Below are positions 54,935 to 64,000 of a stretch of DNA of 64,000 nucleotides, piece by piece (the stretch's first letter is position 1; each line of letters starts with the position of its first letter). The DNA lies in the NCBI RefSeq assembly GCF_003945765.1, contig NZ_CP027712.1, positions 5,642,001-5,706,000 on the forward strand, given 5' to 3'. Below the pieces are notes generated by a model. That model was given only the letters and a program-made list of their open reading frames with translations, made no database searches and was not told where the DNA came from. The position numbers and the translations under genes are program-made. This DNA is from Pseudomonas chlororaphis subsp. chlororaphis. Its GTDB lineage: Bacteria > Pseudomonadota > Gammaproteobacteria > Pseudomonadales > Pseudomonadaceae.

Positions 54935-55758
54935 GGCAGGCGCCCCAGGCTGATGCGTTCATGACCGCCCAGGTCGACACGGCTGTGCACCTCGGCAAAC
55001 CCTTGGCTGAGTAACAGGTCGCGTACAGCCGGCGCCTGGTCGTAGCCATGCTCGAGCATTAACCAGCCGCCAGCCTCAAGATGCTCTGGCGCCTGGGCGA
55101 TGATCAGGCGCAGGTCGTCCAGCCCGTCCTTGCCCGCGACCAGGGCGCTCTCCGGCTCGAAACGCACATCGCCCGCCGCCAGGTGCGGGTCGGCGTCGGC
55201 GATATAGGGCGGGTTGCTGATGATCAGCTGATAACGCTCGCCTGGGAGAGCACTGAACCAATGGCTACTCAGCACCGTGACATTGTCCAGTTGCAGGCGC
55301 TGGCGGTTGCGTTCGGCCAGGGCCACGGCTTCCAGCACCCGGTCGACCGCGGTGACCCGCCACGCCGGGCGCTCGCTGGCCAGGGCCAGGGCGATGGCGC
55401 CGCTGCCGGTGCCCAGGTCGAGCACTCTGGCCGGGGTGGCGGGCAGCAGTTCCAGCGCCGCCTCCACCAGCAATTCGGTGTCGGGACGCGGAATCAGGGT
55501 GTGTGGCGCCACTTCCAGGTCGAGCTTCCAGAAGCCCTGCTGGCCAAGGATGTAAGCCACCGGTTCGCCGGAACGGCGCCGCTGCAGGTAACTGGAGAAG
55601 GTCAGCGCCGCTTCGCTGGGCACGATCCGCTCGGGCCAGGTGTGCAGGAAGCTGCGCGGCTTGCCCAGGGCAGCGGCCAGCAGCAACTCGGCATCCAGGC
55701 GGGCCGTGGGCGAATCGGGCAATTGGGCGGCGCGCAACAGGCTGGCGATGATGGTCAT
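54928..55758 (-). CDS. prmC: Release factor glutamine methyltransferase
   Basis: The 276-residue enzyme N5-methylates the glutamine of the GGQ motif in RF1 and RF2. The C-terminal SAM domain has VLDLGTGSGAIALALA and the catalytic NPPY (LIISNPPYIADA). The N-terminal helical domain binds the factor. It lies 6 bp downstream of prfA, its substrate gene. Confidence 0.96.
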   Translation of the reverse strand: MTIIASLLRAAQLPDSPTARLDAELLLAAALGKPRSFLHTWPERIVPSEAALTFSSYLQRRRSGEPVAYILGQQGFWKLDLEVAPHTLIPRPDTELLVEAALELLPATPARVLDLGTGSGAIALALASERPAWRVTAVDRVLEAVALAERNRQRLQLDNVTVLSSHWFSALPGERYQLIISNPPYIADADPHLAAGDVRFEPESALVAGKDGLDDLRLIIAQAPEHLEAGGWLMLEHGYDQAPAVRDLLLSQGFAEVHSRVDLGGHERISLGRLPC

Positions 55759-55764
55759 TTATGT

Positions 55765-56843
<1,079 letters not shown>

Positions 56844-56847
<4 letters not shown>

Positions 56848-58130
56848 TGCGGTTTTTTATCCGAAGAGTCCGAAGCGCCCTCACCGAGGGCAAAGAGTTC
56901 CTGGGCCATGGCCAGCGCATCCAGGCGGCCTTCAGCGGTCAGTTTTTTCAACTGGACGCTGGGCGCATGCAGCAGTTTGTTGGTCAGGCCGCGAGCCAGT
57001 TGCATCAGGACGTCTTCGGCGCTGCTGCCGTTGGCCAGCATGCGCTGGGCCTTTTGCAGTTCCTCATCGCGCAGGCGCTCGCTCTGCTGACGATACGCCT
57101 TGAGCACGTCCACCGCAGCCAGCTCGCGCAGGCGCACCATGAAGTCCTCGGCGCCGATGTTCACCAGCTCTTCCGCCGCCTGCGCCGCGCCTTGGCGGCT
57201 CTTGAGGTTTTCGGCGACCACTTCGTGGAGATCGTCGACGGTATAGAGGTAAACGTCGTCCAACTCGCCGACTTCCGGTTCGATATCCCGCGGAACGGCA
57301 ATATCCACCATGAAGATCGGCTTGTGCTTGCGCAGCTTCAGCGCGCTTTCCACCGCGCCCTTGCCAAGGATCGGCAACTGGCTGGCGGTGGAACTGATGA
57401 CGATATCGCTGTGCACCAGCTCCTGGGGAATATCCGACAGCAGCACGGCATGGGCTCCAAACTGTTCGGCCAGGGTGCTGGCGCGCTCCAGCGTGCGGTT
57501 GGCGACCACGATGCGCTTGACCCCCAGGTCATGCAGGTGGCGGGCGACCAGGGTGATGGTCTCGCCGGCGCCGATCAGTAGCGCCTGGCTGCGCTGCAGA
57601 TCGCTGAAAATCTGTTTCGCCAGGCTCACCGCGGCAAAGGCCACGGAAACCGGGTTTTCGCCGATGGCGGTGTCGGTACGCACCTGCTTGGCGGCGCTGA
57701 AGGTAGCCTGGAACAGCCGCCCCAGCAGCGGACCAATGGTTCCGGCCTCACGCGCCACGGCGTAGGCGGATTTCATCTGCCCGAGGATCTGCGGTTCGCC
57801 CAGCACCAGCGAGTCCAGCCCCGAGGCGACACGCATCATGTGACGAACGGCCGCATCGTCTTCGTGCACATAGGCACTGGCGCGCAGGTCTTCGAGGCTC
57901 AGATGGTGATACTCGGCCAGCCAGCGCAGCACGATATCCGCTGAAAGGTGATCCTGTTCTATATAGAGTTCACTGCGATTGCAGGTGGAGAGGATCGCAG
58001 CTTCGCGGCTGTCGGTGAGGCGGCAGAGCTGCTGCAAGGCCTCAACCAACTGCTCAGGGGTAAAGGCCACGCGCTCGCGGACGTCTACTGAAGCAGTCTT
58101 GTGGTTAATACCGAGTGCGAGGAAGGCCAT
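56844..58130 (-). CDS. hemA: Glutamyl-tRNA reductase
   Basis: The 428-residue enzyme starts the C5 pathway of heme synthesis, reducing Glu-tRNA to glutamate-1-semialdehyde with NADPH. The catalytic cysteine region is [11 protein letters not shown] (near 47-57). The NADPH domain follows ([20 protein letters not shown]), then a dimerisation domain. First gene of the minus-strand operon; it is divergent from the TPR gene across 181 bp. Confidence 0.98.
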
Positions 58131-58311
58131 TCAAGGTCGCTGATGATGTCGAGAAGCCGACAATTGTCCTACTTCGAAAGATTCAGAACAACCACTGCCG
58201 ACTATTGTCCCAATAGACTGCCTCTGTAAGGCATCCGCTGAGTCTCGGTTATGTTTGGCCGAAGGCTTGTGTCATGATGATCCGACCGCAGGTTAGTCGT
58301 CCTCTTCCTAT

Positions 58312-60036
58312 ATGAATAGATCTTCCGCGTTGCTCCTCGCTTTTGTCTTCCTCAGCGGCTGCCAGGCCTTGGCCCCCGTTTCACCGGACGGTACGCCGCC
58401 GGTCGAAGACACTACCCCGGCTCCTGAAAAGCCCAAGGTTTACTCCTCGTTCAGCGAAGACACGGTCTTCAGCCTGCTGAGCGCGGAGCTGGCTGGCCAA
58501 CGCAATCGTTTCGACATTGCCCTGGACAACTATGTCACCCAGGCCATCAATACCCAGGACCCGGGCATCTCCGAGCGGGCGTTTCGCATCGCCGAATACC
58601 TGGGCGCCGACCAGGCCGCGCTGGACACTGCGCTGATCTGGGCGAAAAACGCCCCGGACGACCTGGAAGCCCAGCGTGCCGCCGCCATCCAGCTGGCCCG
58701 CACCGGGCGTTACGACGAATCCATGGTCTATATGGAGAAAGTCCTGCAGGGCAAGGGCGATACCCATTTCGATTTCCTCGCGCTGTCGGCCGCCGACACC
58801 GACCAGGACACCCGCAACGGTCTGATGAAGAGTTTCGACCGCTTGCTGCAAAAACACCCGAACAACGGCCAACTGGTGTTCGGCAAGGCGCTGCTGCTGC
58901 AACAGGACGGCGACACCCGCGAAGCCCTGAAGCTGCTGGAGCAGAACCCTCCGGAAGAAGGCGAGATCGCGCCGATCCTCCTGCGCGCCCGCCTGCTGCA
59001 GAGCCTCAGCCGCGCCGACGAAGCCCTGCCGCTGCTGGAAAAAAGCATTCGCAAGTACCCGGACGACAAGCGCCTGCGCCTGACTTATGCGCGCATGCTG
59101 GTCGAGCAGGATCGCATGGACGACGCCAAGACCCAGTTCTCCAGCCTGGTCCAGCAGTATCCGGAAGACGACGAGCTGCGTTACTCCCTGGCGCTGGTCT
59201 GCCTGGAAGCCAAGGACTGGGAAGAAGCCAAGGGTTACCTGGAGGACCTGATCGCCCGGGAAAGCCACGTCGATTCGGCGCACCTGAACCTGGGCCGCAT
59301 CGCCGAAGAACTCAACGACCCGCAAGGCGCGCTGGCGGAATACGGCCAGGTCGGCCCAGGTACCGACTACCTGCCGGCACAATTGCGCCAGGCCGACATC
59401 CTGATGAACAACGGCCGTACCGCCGAAGCCGAAAAACGCCTGGCCGCCGCCCGCGACACCCAGCCGGACTACGCCATCCAGCTGTACCTGATCGAAGCCG
59501 AAACCCTGTCCGCCAACAAACAGGGCGACAAGGCCTGGAAGATTCTCCAGCAAGCCTTGCAGCAATACCCGGACGATGTGAACCTGCTCTACACCCGTGC
59601 GATGCAGGCCGAGAAGCGCAACGACCTGGCCCAGATGGAAAAGGACCTGCGCCTGATCATCAAGCGCGAGCCGGACAACGCCATGGCATTGAACGCCCTC
59701 GGCTACACCCTGTCGGATCGCACGACCCGCTACGCCGAAGCCAAGGCCCTGATCGAACAGGCCCACCAGCTGACCCCGGACGATCCAGCGGTACTCGATA
59801 GCCTGGGCTGGGTGAACTATCGCCTGGGCAACCTCGCGGAAGCCGAACGCCTGCTGCGCCAGGCGCTGGAACGCTTTCCCGACCAGGAAGTCGCCGCGCA
59901 CCTGGGCGAAGTGCTCTGGGCCAATGGCAAGCAACGCGAAGCCAAGCAGATCTGGAGCAAGTTCCTCAAGGACCAGCCCGACAGCCCTATCCTGCGCAGC
60001 ACCATCAAGCGCCTGACCGGATCAGAGACCCTTTAA
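58312..60036 (+). CDS. TPR-repeat lipoprotein (PA4667-like)
   Basis: The 574-residue protein has a lipoprotein signal ending FLSGC (C17), then a Pro/Thr linker and a solenoid of many TPR units, such as [24 protein letters not shown] and [23 protein letters not shown] units run to the C-terminus ([20 protein letters not shown]). It is probably anchored at the outer membrane as an interaction scaffold. The position before lolB and ispE is constant in Pseudomonas. The frame is 4 bp from lolB, so co-expression with lipoprotein localisation is likely. Confidence 0.88.
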   Translation: MNRSSALLLAFVFLSGCQALAPVSPDGTPPVEDTTPAPEKPKVYSSFSEDTVFSLLSAELAGQRNRFDIALDNYVTQAINTQDPGISERAFRIAEYLGADQAALDTALIWAKNAPDDLEAQRAAAIQLARTGRYDESMVYMEKVLQGKGDTHFDFLALSAADTDQDTRNGLMKSFDRLLQKHPNNGQLVFGKALLLQQDGDTREALKLLEQNPPEEGEIAPILLRARLLQSLSRADEALPLLEKSIRKYPDDKRLRLTYARMLVEQDRMDDAKTQFSSLVQQYPEDDELRYSLALVCLEAKDWEEAKGYLEDLIARESHVDSAHLNLGRIAEELNDPQGALAEYGQVGPGTDYLPAQLRQADILMNNGRTAEAEKRLAAARDTQPDYAIQLYLIEAETLSANKQGDKAWKILQQALQQYPDDVNLLYTRAMQAEKRNDLAQMEKDLRLIIKREPDNAMALNALGYTLSDRTTRYAEAKALIEQAHQLTPDDPAVLDSLGWVNYRLGNLAEAERLLRQALERFPDQEVAAHLGEVLWANGKQREAKQIWSKFLKDQPDSPILRSTIKRLTGSETL

Positions 60037-60040
60037 GACT

Positions 60041-60658
60041 ATGTTTTTGCGCCACCTTATCGTTTTCAGCTTTATCGCTCTGCTCGCCGGTTGCTCGGGT
60101 TTCGGCACCCGCGAATCCGTCGAGGGTCACGGCAGCCCTGCGCTATGGCGCGAGCACAAACAGCAACTGAGCGGCCTCGACGGCTGGCAGATCAACGGCA
60201 AGATCGGCATTCGCGCCCCCAAGGATTCGGGCAGCGGCACGCTGTTCTGGCTGCAGCGCCAGGATTACTACGATATCCGCCTGTCCGGCCCGCTGGGTCG
60301 CGGCGCCGCCCGCCTGACCGGACGTCCCGGCAAGGTCGCGCTGGAAGTCGCCAACCAGGGACGTTACGAAGCTCCGACTCCGGAAGCCCTGCTCGAAGAA
60401 CAGCTGGGCTGGAACCTGCCGGTCTCGCATCTGGCCTGGTGGGTTCGCGGACTGCCCGCCCCCGACAGCAAGAGTCGCCTGACCCTGGATGGCGACAGCC
60501 GCCTGTCCAATCTCGAACAGGACAACTGGCAGGTCGAATACCTGAGTTATGCACAACAGAGCGGTTACTGGCTGCCCGAGCGGATCAAGCTGCATGGCCG
60601 CGACCTTGACGTCACGCTGGTGATCAAGGAATGGCAACCACGCAAGCTGGGGCAGTAA
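60041..60658 (+). CDS. lolB: Outer-membrane lipoprotein receptor LolB
   Basis: The 205-residue lipoprotein accepts lipoproteins from LolA and inserts them in the outer membrane. The signal ends LLAGC (C18). The mature half-barrel fold shows [20 protein letters not shown] and [18 protein letters not shown]. It lies between the TPR gene and ispE with gaps of 4 and 2 bp. Confidence 0.95.
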   Translation: MFLRHLIVFSFIALLAGCSGFGTRESVEGHGSPALWREHKQQLSGLDGWQINGKIGIRAPKDSGSGTLFWLQRQDYYDIRLSGPLGRGAARLTGRPGKVALEVANQGRYEAPTPEALLEEQLGWNLPVSHLAWWVRGLPAPDSKSRLTLDGDSRLSNLEQDNWQVEYLSYAQQSGYWLPERIKLHGRDLDVTLVIKEWQPRKLGQ

Positions 60659-60660
60659 GC

Positions 60661-61512
60661 ATGAGCGCGCCACGACTGACCCTGCCCTCCCCGGCAAAAC
60701 TCAATCTGATGCTGCATATCCTCGGTCGCCGTGAAGACGGCTATCACGAACTGCAGACGATTTTTCAGTTTCTCGATTACGGCGACGAAATCACCTTTGC
60801 CGTGCGTGATGACGGCGTCATTCGCCTGCATACGGAGTTCGCCGGCGTCCCCCACGACAGCAACCTGATCGTGCGCGCGGCCAAACAGCTTCAGGAACAG
60901 TCCGCATGCCCGTTGGGCATCGATATCTGGATCGAAAAAGTCCTGCCCATGGGCGGCGGCATCGGTGGTGGCAGTTCCAATGCAGCGACCACTTTGCTGG
61001 GCCTGAATCACCTCTGGCAACTGGGCTGGAACGAAGATCGCCTGGCCGCGCTGGGCCTTTCCCTGGGCGCCGACGTGCCGGTTTTCGTGCGGGGGCATGC
61101 GGCTTTCGCCGAGGGCGTGGGAGAAAAACTCACCCCGGTAGACCCCGAGGAACCTTGGTATCTCGTGCTGGTGCCGCAAGTCTCTGTAAGTACAGCAGAA
61201 ATTTTTTCAGATCCGCTGTTGACACGTGACACTCCGCCCATTAAAGTGCGCCCCGTTCCCAAGGGAAACGGCAGAAATGACTGTTTGCCGGTGGTTGCAA
61301 GGCGTTATCCAGATGTACGTAACGCATTGAATTTGCTAGGTAAATTTACCGAAGCAAAACTGACCGGAACTGGAAGTTGTGTGTTTGGGGGCTTCCCAAG
61401 CAAAGCTGAAGCTGATAAAGTCTCGGCCCTTCTTACAGAGACCCTTACAGGGTTTGTAGCAAAAGGAAGCAACGTTTCGATGTTGCATCGCAAGCTGCAA
61501 AGTCTGCTCTAA
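60661..61512 (+). CDS. ispE: 4-diphosphocytidyl-2-C-methyl-D-erythritol kinase
   Basis: The 283-residue GHMP kinase acts in the MEP isoprenoid pathway. The N-terminus [20 protein letters not shown] and the ATP loop [14 protein letters not shown] (about 96-109) are diagnostic. The last third, from about position 61,180, uses more A/T-ending codons than the first part. It contains a promoter-like sequence for the tRNA-prs genes. Confidence 0.97.
   Translation: MSAPRLTLPSPAKLNLMLHILGRREDGYHELQTIFQFLDYGDEITFAVRDDGVIRLHTEFAGVPHDSNLIVRAAKQLQEQSACPLGIDIWIEKVLPMGGGIGGGSSNAATTLLGLNHLWQLGWNEDRLAALGLSLGADVPVFVRGHAAFAEGVGEKLTPVDPEEPWYLVLVPQVSVSTAEIFSDPLLTRDTPPIKVRPVPKGNGRNDCLPVVARRYPDVRNALNLLGKFTEAKLTGTGSCVFGGFPSKAEADKVSALLTETLTGFVAKGSNVSMLHRKLQSLL
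61219..61247 (+). promoter_or_regulatory. Sigma70-like promoter inside ispE
   Basis: TTGACA (61219-61224), 17 bp, then TAAAGT (61242-61247): an exact -35 box with good spacing, about 300 bp before tRNA-Gln and 430 bp before prs. Confidence 0.5.
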
Positions 61513-61549
61513 AAGGAACCAAGTGCCAGGCACTTGATGCAACAGATAC

Positions 61550-61624
61550 AGGGGCGTCGCCAAGCGGTAAGGCAGCAGGTTTTGATCCTGCCATGCGTTG
61601 GTTCGAATCCAGCCGCCCCTGCCA
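61550..61624 (+). tRNA. tRNA-Gln (anticodon TTG)
   Basis: The 75-nt cloverleaf includes an encoded CCA. The acceptor stem is AGGGGCG/CGCCCCT, the anticodon stem GCAGG/CCTGC with loop TTTTGAT, and the anticodon TTG at 61582-61584. The T-loop is GTTCGAATCC. It sits between ispE and prs, the usual Pseudomonas location. Confidence 0.97.
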
Positions 61625-61672
61625 TTTTCCTTATACTCATCCAGGTATACCCTCAGCCTTCAGGTACTGCGC

Positions 61673-62614
61673 GTGTCCAAGATGATGGTCTTTACGGGGA
61701 ACGCTAACCCCGATCTGGCTCGGCGTGTCGTACGTCAGCTGCATATCCCTCTCGGTGACATCTCTGTCGGTAAGTTTTCCGACGGCGAAATTACCGCTGA
61801 GATCAATGAAAATGTCCGCGGTAAAGACGTCTTCATTATTCAGCCGACTTGCGCTCCGACCAACGATAACCTGATGGAACTCGTCGTGATGGCTGATGCC
61901 TTCCGCCGCTCCTCAGCGACTCGAATCACTGCTGTAATTCCTTACTTTGGTTATGCCCGTCAGGATCGCCGTCCGCGTTCCGCACGTGTGGCTATCAGCG
62001 CGAAAGTCGTGGCTGACATGCTTACCGTAGTCGGCATCGACCGTGTTCTCACGGTTGATCTGCATGCTGACCAGATTCAGGGCTTCTTCGATATTCCGGT
62101 AGATAACATCTACGGCTCCCCGGTTCTAGTGGATGACATCGAAGACCAACGTTTCGAAAACCTGATGATCGTCTCCCCGGACATTGGCGGCGTCGTGCGT
62201 GCACGTGCCGTTGCCAAATCCCTGGGCGTGGATCTCGGGATCATCGACAAGCGCCGCGAGAAAGCCAATCACTCTGAAGTGATGCATATCATCGGTGACG
62301 TTGAAGGCCGTACCTGCATCCTGGTTGACGACATGGTCGATACCGCCGGCACCCTGTGCCACGCGGCCAAGGCCCTGAAAGAGCATGGCGCTGCCAAGGT
62401 CTTTGCCTACTGCACACACCCTGTGCTGTCGGGTCGAGCAATCGAGAACATTGAAAATTCCGTGCTGGACGAGCTGGTGGTGACCAACACCATCCCGCTG
62501 TCCGCTGCAGCACAAGCCTGTGCGCGTATCCGTCAACTGGATATCGCACCGGTTGTTGCCGAAGCGGTTCGCCGTATCAGCAACGAAGAATCGATCAGCG
62601 CGATGTTCCGCTAG
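61673..62614 (+). CDS. prs: Ribose-phosphate pyrophosphokinase
   Basis: The 313-residue enzyme makes PRPP from ribose-5-phosphate and ATP, feeding upp and hpt elsewhere in the window as well as de novo nucleotide, His and Trp synthesis. Recognised by [16 protein letters not shown], the flexible loop [14 protein letters not shown] and the PRPP site [12 protein letters not shown]. The start is GTG, giving the standard length. The longer open frame begins inside the tRNA. Confidence 0.98.
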   Translation: MSKMMVFTGNANPDLARRVVRQLHIPLGDISVGKFSDGEITAEINENVRGKDVFIIQPTCAPTNDNLMELVVMADAFRRSSATRITAVIPYFGYARQDRRPRSARVAISAKVVADMLTVVGIDRVLTVDLHADQIQGFFDIPVDNIYGSPVLVDDIEDQRFENLMIVSPDIGGVVRARAVAKSLGVDLGIIDKRREKANHSEVMHIIGDVEGRTCILVDDMVDTAGTLCHAAKALKEHGAAKVFAYCTHPVLSGRAIENIENSVLDELVVTNTIPLSAAAQACARIRQLDIAPVVAEAVRRISNEESISAMFR

Positions 62615-62651
62615 GGCCCTGCCCTAGCCTTACATCTCGATGACGAAAAGC

Positions 62652-62689
62652 GCCCCGCCCCAGCATTCCTGTTGGGGCGGGGCTTTTTT
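62652..62689 (+). terminator. Intrinsic terminator after prs
   Basis: An 11-bp G+C-rich stem (GCCCCGCCCCA 62652-62662 with TGGGGCGGGGC 62673-62683) is followed by six T. Confidence 0.92.
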
Positions 62690-62754
62690 GCCCATATCGC
62701 CTTTAGCGCTGGTCGCAAACGCTGGGGCGAGTGTGGTTATTTTGGAGATACAAC

Positions 62755-63354
62755 ATGAACGATTTTACTCTGAATGCTGAACTGCGTTCCGACCTGGGGA
62801 AAGGTGCGAGCCGCCGCCTGCGTCGTCTCGCAAGCCTGGTTCCAGCTGTAGTTTACGGTGGCGACAAAGCCCCTGAATCCATCAGCATGCTGGCCAAAGA
62901 AGTTGCCAAACTGCTCGAAAACGAAGCGGCTTTCAGCCACGTTATCGAACTGAACGTTGGCGGCACCAAGCAAAACGTCGTGATCAAGGCGCTGCAACGT
63001 CACCCGGCCAAAGGCCACGTGATGCACGCTGACTTCGTACGCGTTGTTGCTGGTCAGAAACTGACCGCTATCGTTCCAGTGCACTTCATCAACGAAGCTG
63101 CTCCGGTCAAGAAAGGCGGCGAGATTTCGCACGTTATCGCTGAAATCGAAGTGTCCTGCCTGCCGAAAGACCTGCCTGAGTTCATCGAAGTCGACCTGGG
63201 CGACGCTGAAATCGGCACCATCGTTCACCTGTCGAACATCAAGGCCCCTAAAGGCGTTGAGTTCGTTGCTCTGGCTCACGGTAACGACCTGGCTGTTGCC
63301 AACGTTCACGCTCCACGTGTTGCTCCAGAAGCTGCAGAAGGCGCTGCAGAGTAA
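62755..63354 (+). CDS. rplY: 50S ribosomal protein L25/Ctc type
   Basis: The 199-residue long form has the 5S rRNA-binding L25 domain (about 1-92, [24 protein letters not shown]) and a C-terminal TL5/CTC beta domain (about 100-185) with an Ala/Glu-rich tail. E. coli L25 has only the first domain. GGAG lies before the ATG. Codon use is that of highly expressed genes. Confidence 0.96.
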   Translation: MNDFTLNAELRSDLGKGASRRLRRLASLVPAVVYGGDKAPESISMLAKEVAKLLENEAAFSHVIELNVGGTKQNVVIKALQRHPAKGHVMHADFVRVVAGQKLTAIVPVHFINEAAPVKKGGEISHVIAEIEVSCLPKDLPEFIEVDLGDAEIGTIVHLSNIKAPKGVEFVALAHGNDLAVANVHAPRVAPEAAEGAAE

Positions 63355-63522
63355 TTCACTCTGCTTGCCGGAGTTACCGGAAACATCGCGGACTGGAACG
63401 TAGCGAGAAAGCGGGCGGGAACGCGGAGTTTACATAATGGTAAATGAGCACTTGTCGTCCACTTTCGCCGCACACTCCAGTCGCGGCGATGTTATCCACA
63501 ACTCCAAGGAAGGGCCCCTATC

Positions 63523-64000
63523 GTGACTGCCATCAAACTGATCGTTGGCCTGGGTAATCCAGGCGCCGAATACGAACAGACCCGGCATAACGCAGGGGCC
63601 CTTTTTGTTGAGCGCATCGCCGAGAAACAAGGCGTCAGCCTTGTGGCCGATCGCAAATATTTCGGCCTGACCGGGCGCTTTTCGCACCAGGGCCAGGACA
63701 TTCGCCTGCTGATACCCACCACCTACATGAACCGCAGCGGCCAGGCCGTGGCGGCATTGGCCGGTTTCTTCCGTATCAAGCCCGAAGAAATCCTGGTGGC
63801 GCATGACGAACTCGACCTGCCACCCGGCGTCGCCAAGCTCAAACAGGGCGGCGGGCATGGCGGGCACAATGGGTTGCGCGACATCATCGCGCAACTGGGC
63901 AACCAGAATACCTTTCACCGCTTGCGGCTTGGCATCGGCCACCCAGGCGTCGCCAGCATGGTCTCGAACTTTGTCCTGGGTCGTGCGCCGCGCGCCGAAC
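63523..64000 (+). CDS. pth: Peptidyl-tRNA hydrolase, 3' end beyond the window
   Basis: About 159 of roughly 194 residues are present. The enzyme frees tRNA from peptidyl-tRNA. Diagnostic pieces are [20 protein letters not shown] with the catalytic His in [17 protein letters not shown], and [20 protein letters not shown]. The start is GTG after AAGGAAGGG. It follows rplY by 168 bp. Confidence 0.97.
   Translation, partial: MTAIKLIVGLGNPGAEYEQTRHNAGALFVERIAEKQGVSLVADRKYFGLTGRFSHQGQDIRLLIPTTYMNRSGQAVAALAGFFRIKPEEILVAHDELDLPPGVAKLKQGGGHGGHNGLRDIIAQLGNQNTFHRLRLGIGHPGVASMVSNFVLGRAPRAE

Overview
The window is a gene-dense, high-GC stretch of a Pseudomonas chromosome, most likely from the P. fluorescens group. 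The evidence is the diagnostic gene order: petABC-sspAB-rplM/rpsI, zapE-trpS, mqo-hpt-upp-uraA, hemH, phrB-murI-moeB-prmC-prfA-hemA, and lolB-ispE-tRNA-Gln-prs-rplY-pth. Pseudomonas-type REP palindromes lie between genes. There is no prophage, insertion sequence, integrase, CRISPR array or rRNA operon. From memory of P. aeruginosa PAO1, positions 1-12,800 follow the order PA4426-PA4441 and 39,900-64,000 the order PA4640-PA4672. The block between them is more mosaic.

Layout. 1-5.4 kb: end of a BON lipoprotein gene, then sspB/sspA, the cytochrome bc1 operon petABC and rplM-rpsI, all on the minus strand. 5.6-12.8 kb: tas, an acyl-CoA dehydrogenase, a GlxA-type AraC regulator, zapE, trpS (with an extra C-terminal YegP-like region), a hydrolase and zapG. 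13-17.8 kb: an OmpA-like lipoprotein, an MBL hydrolase, ogt, two tiny membrane-protein genes and a divergent two-component system. 17.8-26.2 kb: a MalT-type LuxR regulator, a DUF1329/DUF1302 pair and a medium-chain-type acyl-CoA ligase, which look like one catabolic/uptake locus. 26.4-39.2 kb: a glycosyltransferase-like gene, a LysE exporter, a D-2-hydroxyacid dehydrogenase, rsmC, a manganese-riboswitch-controlled GDT1-family exporter, an M48 lipoprotein protease, a dCache chemoreceptor, a CPXCG/DUF2007/SRAP mini-operon, an acyltransferase and several small genes. 39.9-47.5 kb: mqo, purine and uracil salvage (hpt, upp, uraA), hemH and a YfcH-type epimerase. 47.7-52.8 kb: a light-response cluster. 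52.8-64 kb: pagL, murI-moeB-prmC-prfA-hemA (minus strand), then a TPR lipoprotein, lolB, ispE, tRNA-Gln, prs, rplY and pth (cut by the window end).

The most interesting system is at 47.6-52.8 kb. A RudS-type tRNA 4-thiouridine desulfidase, a class II LitR-like MerR regulator with a degenerate B12 pocket, a CPD photolyase and a YkgJ protein form one operon. Its promoter carries two tandem LitR-type operators (TGTACA-N12-TGTACA and TATACA-N12-TGCACA). A third such site (TATACC-N12-TGTACA) lies over the promoter of a neighbouring renalase-like flavoenzyme. This suggests a small light-induced module that erases a near-UV-absorbing tRNA base, repairs DNA, and perhaps repairs damaged nicotinamide cofactors. 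Second is a manganese (yybP-ykoY) riboswitch at about 30,445-30,646, whose two mutually exclusive stems can be read directly from the sequence. Third is an SRAP protein with both a swapped Asn and a lost His in its active site.
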